DNA from: Prevotellaceae bacterium UBA2744
GTDB taxonomy: Bacteria > Bacteroidota > Bacteroidia > Bacteroidales > Bacteroidaceae
Length of the DNA stretch: 64,000 nt
NCBI GenBank assembly: GCA_002353575.1
Contig: DEJQ01000019.1
Location: 29,659 to 93,658, forward strand
Direction: 5' to 3'
Under the pieces are notes generated by a model. That model saw only the letters and a list, made by a program, of their open reading frames with translations, did not search any database and was not told the DNA's origin. Positions 17,853 to 25,726 of this stretch are shown here, piece after piece. Each line of letters starts with the position of its first letter. Positions within the stretch are counted from its first letter, which is position 1. Both the position numbers and the translations under genes were made by a program.

Positions 17853-18855
17853 CAGGGTATTGCATAGTGCTGCAATGTAGTGAGCCATGTTGCTTGATTA
17901 GCACTCTGCAGTCTATTCCGACAATTTCTCTGTTAGGAAATGCATGACGTAGTTGACTTAGGGCAATTGCGTCATTTTCTTTTTGTCCGTAGGTGGGTAC
18001 CAGTACGGCTGTGTTCATGATGAGGAAGTTGGCATAGGTAGCTGGCAGTCTGTCTTCTCCGTCGTAGATGGCAGAGGGTAGTGGAAGTGGAATCAGTTTG
18101 TAGGGATTCCCTTCTGTCGTACGGAAGGCTTTCAGTTCTTCTTCCATAGCCTTCAGTTCTGTATAATGTTCGTCGGTGGTGTCCAGGCACTGTACATAAG
18201 CGATGGTATCTGGATCGCAGAAACGAGCAACTGTGTCGATATGCCCGTCGGTGTCATCACCAGCTAACCAACTGTGATTGAGCCAAAGAATACGTTTGGC
18301 ATTGAAAAATTGTAATAATTGTGTTTCAAGTTCATTTATGTTTGATATGTTATTCCTGTTTTCTGCCAACAGACAACTGCTGGTTGTAAGCAATGTGCCT
18401 TTGCCGTCACTTTCTATGCTGCCACCTTCGAAAACGAAGTCTCTACAGTCGGTATAGACTCCTTTAACTATGCCTGCCTGAAATAATTTATGGTTGATCT
18501 GGTTGTCATAGTTTGCCGCAAACTTGAGTCCCCAACCATTGAACTGGAAGTCTAGCAGTATGCGTTGGCTGTCATACAAACATGAAATAAAAGCATGGTC
18601 GCGAGCCCAGGTGTCGTTGGTTTTGCACTCGAATAGCCTGATGTTTTTTCTGTTAATATTATGGCCTTGAAGCTGAGCACTTACTTCTTCAGGATTTTGT
18701 GCTACAATCAACAGAGGTTCGCGAAGACTGATCTCGCGAGCCATAGAGCAATAGCATTCCACTACTTCATCATAGATGTTTGCCCAGTCAGTTTCTCTGT
18801 GAGGCCATGTGAGTTGAATGAATTCTTGTGGTGCAAATTCGGCAGGAAAGTACAT
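17845..18855 (-). CDS. aguA: Agmatine deiminase
   Basis: A 336-residue member of the peptidyl-arginine/agmatine deiminase family, converting agmatine to N-carbamoylputrescine and ammonia. Visible features are TWPHRETDW near the start, NDTWARDHAFIS, VFEGGSIESDGKGTLLTT, the catalytic His in GHIDTVARFCDPDTI, and the catalytic Cys in GSLHCSTMQ at the C-terminus. It feeds polyamine synthesis. Its stop codon lies within the end of the opposing glutamine synthetase gene. It is 14 bases downstream of rnz. Confidence 0.93.
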   Translation of the reverse strand: MYFPAEFAPQEFIQLTWPHRETDWANIYDEVVECYCSMAREISLREPLLIVAQNPEEVSAQLQGHNINRKNIRLFECKTNDTWARDHAFISCLYDSQRILLDFQFNGWGLKFAANYDNQINHKLFQAGIVKGVYTDCRDFVFEGGSIESDGKGTLLTTSSCLLAENRNNISNINELETQLLQFFNAKRILWLNHSWLAGDDTDGHIDTVARFCDPDTIAYVQCLDTTDEHYTELKAMEEELKAFRTTEGNPYKLIPLPLPSAIYDGEDRLPATYANFLIMNTAVLVPTYGQKENDAIALSQLRHAFPNREIVGIDCRVLIKQHGSLHCSTMQYPAI

Positions 18856-18869
18856 GTTTATTTCGGATT

Positions 18870-19784
18870 TTAGAGTTTGATAGTCATGCCTTCATAGGCT
18901 GCAACTGTATTAGGGAAGATGGTCTGTGCTTCGCGGAGCAGAATGGATTCGTCTTTGTAGCGTGAAGAGAAATGTCCGATGAGCAACTGTTGTACATTAG
19001 CTTTTTGTGCCATCGTGGCTGCCTGTTCAGCAGTGCTGTGGAAATTCTGTCGGGCAAGCAATTCCTGTTCCTTAGTGAACGTGGCCTCGTGATAGAGCAG
19101 ATTGATACCTTGCAGCTTTTCTGCCAATTCTGGTGCAAACATGGTGTCGGACATGTATGCATAACTGCGAACAGGGTCTGCAGGTGTGGTGAGCAAGTGG
19201 TTTGGAATGACTTCTCCATCAGGAGTGGTCCAGTCCATTCCTGTTTTTATGTTGTTTATCTGCGAAACAGGTATGTCGAATGCTTCTATGGCTTCGCGAC
19301 GGATGTGTGGCAAAAGTGATTTCTCCTGGAATAGATAACCAGTACAAGGAACTCGGTGCCTGAGAGGAAGTGTGCTTACGCTGACTGAACGGTCTTCGTA
19401 GATTATTGCAGACTGTCTGTGGCTTACCTCATGCAGTTCTATTGTATAGTCTATTCCGGAACAAAAGAAATCTATCTGTGGTTGAAATATTTCTTTCAGG
19501 CCTGTGGGACCCCACACGTGCATAGTTGCTGTGTTTCCGAGCAGGGCCAGGGTAGAGAGCAGCCCCATGAGACCGAAGCAATGGTCGCCATGCAGATGTG
19601 TAAGAAATATGTTGTGTATGTTCTGCATCTTAAGTCTGCTGCGTCGCAGTTGTATTTGAGTTCCTTCGGCACAGTCTATCATAAAGAGTTTCTCACGGAT
19701 GTTGAGCACCTGTGAGGAACAAAAATGATGCGGAGTGGGTAAAGCCGCTCCGCATCCTAAAATGTATAGTTCAAATTTTTCCAA
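18870..19784 (-). CDS. rnz: Ribonuclease Z
   Basis: A 304-residue tRNA 3'-processing endonuclease of the MBL fold. The metal motif THLHGDHCFGL is at residues 62-72, the beginning LGCGAALPTPHHFCSSQ and DCAEGTQIQLRRS are standard, and the HEATF and IGHFSSRYKD segments close the site. The gene lies 24 bases after rpsA on the same strand and 14 before aguA, so all three may be read together. Confidence 0.95.
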   Translation of the reverse strand: MEKFELYILGCGAALPTPHHFCSSQVLNIREKLFMIDCAEGTQIQLRRSRLKMQNIHNIFLTHLHGDHCFGLMGLLSTLALLGNTATMHVWGPTGLKEIFQPQIDFFCSGIDYTIELHEVSHRQSAIIYEDRSVSVSTLPLRHRVPCTGYLFQEKSLLPHIRREAIEAFDIPVSQINNIKTGMDWTTPDGEVIPNHLLTTPADPVRSYAYMSDTMFAPELAEKLQGINLLYHEATFTKEQELLARQNFHSTAEQAATMAQKANVQQLLIGHFSSRYKDESILLREAQTIFPNTVAAYEGMTIKL

Positions 19785-19808
19785 CTATCGTGTGACTGAC
19801 ACAGTCTT

Positions 19809-21593
19809 TTATTCAGACATTGAAGCTTTTAATGCTGCAAGTGCATCAAGGTCACCAAGAGTAGTAGAAGCAGCTACGTTCTTTATCTGTGGTGCAGCTT
19901 CCTTGGCTGGACGAGATGCCTTCTTTGCTGTAGTCTCTGCTTTCTTAGCAGCTTTAGCTTCAGCACGTGCTACATCTTCAAAGATGCGGCTGTGAGAAAG
20001 GATTATACGTTTAGCTTCTTTGTTGAACTCGATTACCTTGAAGTCGAGAGTCTCACCAAGCTGAGCCTGGCTGCCGTCTTCCTTAACAAGGTGCTTCGGA
20101 GTTGCGAAGCCTTCAACACCACCTTCGAGAGCGATTACAGCACCCTTGTCGAGAACTTCTGTAATCTTACCCTGATGAATAGTGTCCTGAGCATATATAG
20201 TTTCAAATGCATCCCATGGGTTGTCTTCAAGCTGCTTGTGACCGAGTGAGAGACGGCGATTCTCTTTGTCGATATCGAGAACCTGAACGTCGATAGACTC
20301 GCCAACCTTTGTGAACTCAGAAGGGTGCTTTACTTTCTTTGTCCAAGAGAGGTCAGAGATGTGGATAAGACCATCAACGCCTTCTTCTACCTCTACGAAT
20401 ACACCGAAGTTAGTGAAGTTGCGAACTTTTGCAGTGTGCTTGCTGCCAACAGGATACTTCTCTTCGATGTTCTCCCATGGATCTGGCTTGAGCTGCTTAA
20501 CGCCGAGTGACATCTTACGCTCTTCACGATCGAGAGTCAGGATTACTGCCTCTACTTCATCACCTACCTTCATGAAGTCCTGAGCTGAGTGAATGTGAGC
20601 ACTCCAAGACATTTCAGATACATGGATAAGACCTTCTACACCTGGTGCAATCTCAATGAATGCTCCGTAGTCAGCCATTACAACAACTGTACCCTTAACC
20701 TTGTCACCTACCTTGAGGTCTGCTGGCAGAGCATCCCATGGATGTGGAGTGAGCTGCTTCAGACCGAGGGCGATACGCTTCTTCTCATCGTCGAAATCAA
20801 GAATAACGACATTGAGTTTCTGGTCAAGCTGTACAACTTCTTTTGGATCTGTTACGCGACCCCAAGAGAGGTCTGTGATATGGATAAGACCATCAACGCC
20901 ACCGAGGTCGATGAATACTCCGTATGAAGTGATGTTCTTAACTGTACCTTCAAGAATCTGTCCCTTTTCGAGCTTAGAGATGATAGCTTTCTTCTGCTCT
21001 TCGAGTTCTGCCTCGATAAGAGCCTTGTGGCTTACAACTACATTGCGGAATTCCTGATTGATCTTAACAATCTTGAATTCCATAGTCTTGCCAACAAATG
21101 TATCGTAGTCGCGGATTGGTTTAACGTCAATCTGGCTGCCTGGGAGGAATGCCTCTGTACCGAATACATCAACAATCATACCACCCTTAGTGCGGCACTT
21201 AACGTAACCATTAACGATTTCATTCTTTTCGAGTGCTTCGTTTACGCGGTCCCAAGAACGGCTCTGACGTGCCTTCTTGTGTGAGAGCAGGAGCTGACCT
21301 TTCTTGTCTTCCTGATTCTCAATGTAAACTTCAACTTTGTCGCCTACCTTTAGGTCTTCGTTGTAACGGAATTCGTTACGTGCGATAACGCCGTCGCTCT
21401 TGTAACCAATGTTTACGATAACTTCGCGGTCTGTGATTGAAGTAACGATACCATCAACGACATCGTTGTTGTTTACGCTGCTGAGGGTTCCCTCGTAAGC
21501 AGCTTTTTCTGCCTGCTTGTCTTTTGCAGAACCGCCATTTTCGAATTCGTCCCAATTGAAATCTTCTAGCGGAGTAATGTTCTTTGTTGCCAT
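19809..21593 (-). CDS. rpsA: 30S ribosomal protein S1
   Basis: A 594-residue protein with about six S1 RNA-binding repeats, each with the pattern G-x-V-x-x-I-x-x-Y/F-G-x-F-V/I-x-x-x-x-G-x-x-G-L-I/H. The repeats from about residue 200 on, with ITSYGVFIDLGGVDGLIHITD and two later copies, are best conserved. An Ala/Lys-rich tail ends the protein. S1 holds mRNA at the 30S subunit; it matters more in this phylum because Shine-Dalgarno sites are rare. Confidence 0.97.
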   Translation of the reverse strand: MATKNITPLEDFNWDEFENGGSAKDKQAEKAAYEGTLSSVNNNDVVDGIVTSITDREVIVNIGYKSDGVIARNEFRYNEDLKVGDKVEVYIENQEDKKGQLLLSHKKARQSRSWDRVNEALEKNEIVNGYVKCRTKGGMIVDVFGTEAFLPGSQIDVKPIRDYDTFVGKTMEFKIVKINQEFRNVVVSHKALIEAELEEQKKAIISKLEKGQILEGTVKNITSYGVFIDLGGVDGLIHITDLSWGRVTDPKEVVQLDQKLNVVILDFDDEKKRIALGLKQLTPHPWDALPADLKVGDKVKGTVVVMADYGAFIEIAPGVEGLIHVSEMSWSAHIHSAQDFMKVGDEVEAVILTLDREERKMSLGVKQLKPDPWENIEEKYPVGSKHTAKVRNFTNFGVFVEVEEGVDGLIHISDLSWTKKVKHPSEFTKVGESIDVQVLDIDKENRRLSLGHKQLEDNPWDAFETIYAQDTIHQGKITEVLDKGAVIALEGGVEGFATPKHLVKEDGSQAQLGETLDFKVIEFNKEAKRIILSHSRIFEDVARAEAKAAKKAETTAKKASRPAKEAAPQIKNVAASTTLGDLDALAALKASMSE

Positions 21594-21688
21594 AAAAATT
21601 AAAAAAAGTTTGTTTTAATTAATAAAGTTAGACATTATATTGATATAAAAATCAGTGGTTATGTATGTATAAATACACAAACCGGGCG

Positions 21689-21696
21689 CAAAGGTA
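21689..21696 (-). promoter_or_regulatory. Promoter -7 element for rpsA
   Basis: TACCTTTG followed by CGCCC on the minus strand is an exact match to TAnnTTTG. The rpsA start is at 21593, giving a leader of about 90 bases, which is long and could hold autoregulation. Confidence 0.6.
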
Positions 21697-21729
21697 CGAT
21701 TTTTTTCTGGAACTGAAACTATTTTTCAT

Positions 21730-21766
21730 AAAAAAACACCCATAACTTCACAGTTACGGATGTTGG
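21730..21766 (-). terminator. Terminator of the carboxylase operon
   Basis: On the minus strand AACATCCGTAACT pairs with AGTTATGGGTGTT around a GTGA loop, then runs into seven T. It stands 65 bases after the last gene and just before the rpsA promoter. Confidence 0.75.
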
Positions 21767-21829
21767 GGAAATTTAACAACTAAATGATATTTTGATATAT
21801 ATATACAAACAATTATCTTATACATGTTC

Positions 21830-23275
21830 CTAAAGAGGAATGTTTCCATGTTTCTTAGGAGGGTTGCTTTCGTTCTTGTTGCGTGTCATATCCAGAGCTT
21901 GAATAAGTCTGATACGAGTGTCGCATGGAGCAATTATTTCATCGATGTATCCCAGTTCTGCGGCTCTGGTCGGAGTAGCGAATTTTTTTCGGTATTCTTC
22001 AATCTTTTCCTTGCGTTCTTCTGTGGTTGCTTTACGATATAGAATGTTGCAGGCTCCTTCAGCACCCATTACTGCTATCTCGGCAGTCGGGTAAGCAAAA
22101 TTGATGTCTGCACCTATACATTTGCTATTCATCACAATATATGCTCCCCCATATGCTTTTCGGGTGATGAGTGTAATCTTGGGTACTGTTGATTCAGCAA
22201 ACGCATAGACAATCTTTGCTCCGTGACGGATGATGCCTCCATGTTCCTGACTTACACCCGGAAGGAATCCTGGAACGTCTTCTATGGCTATGAGTGGAAT
22301 ATTGAAACAGTCACAAAAACGTATAAATCTGGCAGCTTTGTCTGAAGCATCTATGTCGAGAGAGCCAGCTAAAAAATTCGGTTGGTTTGCCACGAAACCA
22401 ACACTCCTCCCAGCCATACGCCCAAAGCCTATAACTATGTTCTTTGCAAATTCAGATTGTACTTCAAAGAAGTATTGTTGGTCGCATATTGGTGCAATGA
22501 TGTCACGTATGTCGTATGGTACGTTTGGATCGATGGGGACTACGTTGTCAAGTTCATGACATACTCTGTTGACTTCGTCGGTAATGGGATATGATGGTGC
22601 GTCCTCCATATTGTTAGAAGGAATGAATCCTAATAATTCACGTATGGTCATGAGTACTTCTTCGTCATCATTACATATAAAATGACTTACTCCGCTCACC
22701 GTGTTGTGTACAGAGGCACCACCAAGTGTTTCTTTGTCCACATCCTCGTTTGTTACTTCTTTTACTACGTTCGGACCAGTTACGAACATCTGACTTTGGT
22801 CTTTTACCATCAGGATAAAATCGGTGAGGGCAGGGGAGTAGCATGAGCCTCCGGCACAGGGTCCCATGATTGCACTGATTTGTGGAATAACGCCACTTGC
22901 CATGACATTCCTCTTAAAAATATGTGCAAAACCTGTAAGCGATTCTACCCCTTCCTGAATGCGTGCACCACCAGAATCGTTTAGACCGATGATTGGCGCG
23001 CCGTTTTTCAGAGCAAGGTCTTGTACCTTTGCAATCTTTTGTGCGTTGGCGGCAGAAAGTGATCCGCCCATTACGGAGAAGTCGAATCCATATACAAACA
23101 CATTACGCCCATCTATTTTTCCATATCCGGAAATAACACCATCGCCTTCAATTTTCTTTTCTGCCATACCAAAGTCATTGCAGCGATGAACAACATGCTT
23201 GTCCAATTCAACGAATGTGTTCCTATCGAGCAGACTTTCTATTCTCTCTCTTGCAGTAAGTTTATTTTGACTCAT
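21830..23275 (-). CDS. Acyl-CoA carboxylase carboxyltransferase subunit (PccB/MmdA type)
   Basis: From the ATG at 23275 (MSQNKLTARERIESLL) the protein is 481 residues; an upstream in-frame ATG lies inside the biotin-carrier gene. Both halves of the carboxyltransferase fold are present: GGSLSAANAQKIAKVQDLAL, NDSGGARIQEGVESL and GPCAGGSCYSPALTDF in the first half, and DVPGFLPGVSQEHGGIIRHGAK and KAYGGAYIVM in the second. This family moves carboxyl groups between biotin and propionyl-/methylmalonyl-CoA. With its own biotin carboxylase beside it, propionyl-CoA carboxylase is the likeliest role; methylmalonyl-CoA decarboxylase is the alternative. Confidence 0.9.
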   Translation of the reverse strand: MSQNKLTARERIESLLDRNTFVELDKHVVHRCNDFGMAEKKIEGDGVISGYGKIDGRNVFVYGFDFSVMGGSLSAANAQKIAKVQDLALKNGAPIIGLNDSGGARIQEGVESLTGFAHIFKRNVMASGVIPQISAIMGPCAGGSCYSPALTDFILMVKDQSQMFVTGPNVVKEVTNEDVDKETLGGASVHNTVSGVSHFICNDDEEVLMTIRELLGFIPSNNMEDAPSYPITDEVNRVCHELDNVVPIDPNVPYDIRDIIAPICDQQYFFEVQSEFAKNIVIGFGRMAGRSVGFVANQPNFLAGSLDIDASDKAARFIRFCDCFNIPLIAIEDVPGFLPGVSQEHGGIIRHGAKIVYAFAESTVPKITLITRKAYGGAYIVMNSKCIGADINFAYPTAEIAVMGAEGACNILYRKATTEERKEKIEEYRKKFATPTRAAELGYIDEIIAPCDTRIRLIQALDMTRNKNESNPPKKHGNIPL

Positions 23276-23279
23276 AATT

Positions 23280-23789
23280 CTATACATTTAGTTTGATAAG
23301 TGGTTGTTCAACTCTTACACTGTCGCCTTCTTTTACAAGAATATCCTGAACCTTGCAGTCGGATGTTACCTTGTAGTTTGACTGCATTTTCATAGCTTCC
23401 ATTGTAAGTACTGTATCACCTGCTTTCAGCATATCGCCTTTTTTTACGTAAATCTTTACAATCTTACATGGCATCGGGGCTGTTATGATGTCGGCTTGAA
23501 CTGTACTTGATGACTTTCCTCTTCTCATTCTCATGTATTTAGCTCGTGAGTCAAGTATGTCAATCTGATATGTTGAATAATTTAGGTTTACCTGATAATG
23601 CTTGCCACTACTATTTTTTGTTAATTCTGCACTATAAGAATTTCCATCATAAATCATAGAACACGTACCGTTGTTGAGCATAGCCACATCAACGTCATAT
23701 ACTTGTCCGTCGATTTCTATTTTGACGTTGTTGCCCTCTTTGCTGAGCAGAGTGGCATCAACTGTTTTGTTACCTACTTGTATTTCCAT
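23280..23789 (-). CDS. Biotin carboxyl carrier subunit of acyl-CoA carboxylase
   Basis: A 169-residue biotin carrier. The last 75 residues form a biotinyl domain with the EAMKM motif; the biotinylated Lys is residue 134. The first 90 residues have the strands seen in the linker region of PccA-type proteins. It carries the activated CO2 from the biotin carboxylase to the carboxyltransferase. It lies 10 bases after the biotin carboxylase gene and 4 before the carboxyltransferase gene, so the three subunits are surely one operon. Confidence 0.93.
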   Translation of the reverse strand: MEIQVGNKTVDATLLSKEGNNVKIEIDGQVYDVDVAMLNNGTCSMIYDGNSYSAELTKNSSGKHYQVNLNYSTYQIDILDSRAKYMRMRRGKSSSTVQADIITAPMPCKIVKIYVKKGDMLKAGDTVLTMEAMKMQSNYKVTSDCKVQDILVKEGDSVRVEQPLIKLNV

Positions 23790-23799
23790 GATGTTATTT

Positions 23800-25314
23800 T
23801 TATACTCTTAGTACTCCCTTCTGCAGGCCGAAAGATCTCCATCGGCTGATGGCAGAACTATCCTGCATGGATGTTTGTGAACTGTTTTCTTCCAGGTTCA
23901 TCAGATAGTCAATGTATGCAGCTATGACAGCCATCGTCTCGGAGTCATTCTTAAATCCAGGCCTTGGACGAAGACGATCTTGATTTCTTTCTATAAAATA
24001 TGTATTGTAATTGCCCTTTTTGAAATCTGGTACGTCGATGATGCGTCGCAGATAGCGTATATTTGTTGTCAGTCCTGTTATCTTATATTCGTAAAGTACT
24101 CGCCGCATACGTTCTATAGCATACTCTCTGGTGGTCGCCCATACAATTAGTTTGCCTATCATGGGATCATAGTGCATGGGAATCTCGTAACCTTCATATA
24201 CATACGAATCGATTCTTGTTCCGATTCCGTGAGGTTCTGTGAGTTGTTGAATAATTCCGGGAGATGGCATGAAATTATGTTCTGTATCCTCTGCACATAT
24301 TCGACACTCTATGGCATGGCCTCTTTGCTTTATATCTTCCTGACATAGGCGCATTGGTTCTCCGTCGGCAATCTTTATCTGTTCCTTTACAAGGTCAATT
24401 CCAATAACCTCTTCTGTAATAGGGTGCTCAACTTGCAGTCGGGTGTTCATTTCAAGAAAGTAAAATTTGTGATATTTATCTACAAGAAATTCTATTGTGC
24501 CGGCACCTACATATTTGACAGCTTTCGCAGCAGCAACGGCTTTTGCACCCATTTCCATACGCAGATTGTAATCAATGAATGGACTTGGACTTTCTTCGAC
24601 AATCTTCTGGTTGCGTCGTTGAACGCTACATTCACGGTCATATAGATGGACTACATTCCCATACTTGTCGCCTAAAATCTGAAATTCTATATGATGAGGT
24701 TCTTCGACGAATTTTTCAATATAAACGGTGTCATCTCCAAACCCTGCCATAGCTTCTCGTTTAGCTGCATTATACATCTCTTCAACATCCTCTTCTCGTT
24801 TTATGAGACGCATACCTTTACCGCCACCGCCCATGCTGGCCTTTAACATTACAGGGAAACCAATCTCCTTTGCAATACGTATTGCATCTTTTACTGATTG
24901 CAATGGTTGTTCTGTACCTGGAACTACAGGTACGCCTGCTGTTTTCATTTTCTGACGGGCACGAATCTTATCGCCCATCTCTTCCATGGTTTCCGGACGT
25001 GGACCAATAAATATAAAACCTTCAGCTTCACAACGACGGGCAAACTCCGCATTCTCTGACAGAAACCCATATCCAGGGTGTATGGCATCAACGTGGTGTT
25101 TTTTTGCAGCCTCGATGATGTGTTCAATGTTCAGATAACTGTCGCTGCTGGCTGCTCCACCGATACATTCAGCCTCATGTGCATAACTCACGTGGCGCGA
25201 TAATCTATCTGCGGTGCTATATACTGCTACTGAGCGGATACCCATCTCATAGCAACTGCGCATCACACGAATTGCAATCTCACCACGATTTGCAACTAAT
25301 ACCTTTCTAATCAT
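23800..25314 (-). CDS. accC: Biotin carboxylase subunit of acyl-CoA carboxylase
   Basis: The start at 25314 (MIRKVLVANRGEIAIRVMRS) gives 504 residues; the extension upstream to 25350 lies in the untranslated leader. The ATP-grasp domain is complete: MLKASMGGGGKGMRLI, DRECSVQRRNQKIVEE, FLEMNTRLQVEHPITEEV. The C-terminal end is longer than that of housekeeping AccC (about 450) and resembles PccA. It carboxylates biotin using ATP and bicarbonate. A cobalamin riboswitch occupies most of the 310-base leader. Confidence 0.93.
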   Translation of the reverse strand: MIRKVLVANRGEIAIRVMRSCYEMGIRSVAVYSTADRLSRHVSYAHEAECIGGAASSDSYLNIEHIIEAAKKHHVDAIHPGYGFLSENAEFARRCEAEGFIFIGPRPETMEEMGDKIRARQKMKTAGVPVVPGTEQPLQSVKDAIRIAKEIGFPVMLKASMGGGGKGMRLIKREEDVEEMYNAAKREAMAGFGDDTVYIEKFVEEPHHIEFQILGDKYGNVVHLYDRECSVQRRNQKIVEESPSPFIDYNLRMEMGAKAVAAAKAVKYVGAGTIEFLVDKYHKFYFLEMNTRLQVEHPITEEVIGIDLVKEQIKIADGEPMRLCQEDIKQRGHAIECRICAEDTEHNFMPSPGIIQQLTEPHGIGTRIDSYVYEGYEIPMHYDPMIGKLIVWATTREYAIERMRRVLYEYKITGLTTNIRYLRRIIDVPDFKKGNYNTYFIERNQDRLRPRPGFKNDSETMAVIAAYIDYLMNLEENSSQTSMQDSSAISRWRSFGLQKGVLRV

Positions 25315-25379
25315 AATACACACTTGTAAAATTGACAACAATATTGTCAATACATTCAGTTAATGTTTTTATTATCTTC

Positions 25380-25401
25380 TGCCCGTAGTCCCGCGGACGG
25401 A
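25380..25401 (-). promoter_or_regulatory. GC-rich hairpin between riboswitch aptamer and accC
   Basis: On the minus strand CCGT and ACGG close a loop with CCGCGGG just after the aptamer. In many cobalamin riboswitches such a hairpin makes a kissing contact with the aptamer. The contact here is inferred, not shown. Confidence 0.35.
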
Positions 25402-25417
25402 AGTCTCATATTGTCAA

Positions 25418-25627
25418 TTGGCAGGTCTTCTGACTCATCCTTGTGTCGCTCAGTCTTCCCGAATTCTCTCAAAGTAAAATAGATCAGAACTTTGAGTGAT
25501 CAGTGACATTGCTTCGGCAACACTTACAAAAGGATTCACAGCATCGGGTAATGTTGCAGATTTTCACTGCATTCCCATCTTAGCTCCGTCGTGTAATTTA
25601 ATTTGAATTACATAGGAGAACCATTTG
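25418..25627 (-). promoter_or_regulatory. Cobalamin riboswitch controlling the carboxylase operon
   Basis: Read on the minus strand the region has the conserved blocks of a B12 aptamer in order: GGTTCTCCTATG, GGGAATGCAGTGAAAATC, a TTACCCGATGCTGTGAATCC block, ATGTCACTG, CGGGAAGACTG, and GATGAGTCAGAAGACCTGCC at the 3' end (near 25420-25439). A full promoter ends just upstream, and the accC start is about 105 bases downstream. Such RNAs bind cobalamin and usually reduce expression of the gene behind them. The effector class (adenosyl- or methyl/hydroxo-cobalamin) cannot be told from this reading. Confidence 0.93.
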
Positions 25628-25633
25628 CGACAA

Positions 25634-25665
25634 CAAAGGTATGGCGAATTTGTCGAAATACCAAA
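25634..25665 (-). promoter_or_regulatory. Promoter of riboswitch-carboxylase transcript
   Basis: TTTG (25662-25665) and TACCTTTG (25634-25641) on the minus strand are 20 bases apart, an exact match to the Bacteroidetes consensus. Transcription would begin near 25627, at the 5' edge of the aptamer. Confidence 0.8.
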
Positions 25666-25683
25666 TTTATTTTGTCTTTTCAG

Positions 25684-25720
25684 TAAAAAAGAAAGCCTCT
25701 CTGAGTAGGAGTAGGCTTTC
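25684..25720 (-). terminator. Terminator of the pentose/symporter operon
   Basis: AAAGCCT (25692-25698) pairs with AGGCTTT (25713-25719); on the minus strand it is followed by TCTTTTTT. It lies 8 bases after the stop of the symporter gene. Confidence 0.75.
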
Positions 25721-25726
25721 ATTATC

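Noticed and set aside
19728..19758. Terminator-like hairpin GATGCGGAG/CTCCGCATC
   Set aside because: It lies in the first codons of ribonuclease Z and encodes the conserved Gly-Cys-Gly-Ala-Ala start; coding explains it.
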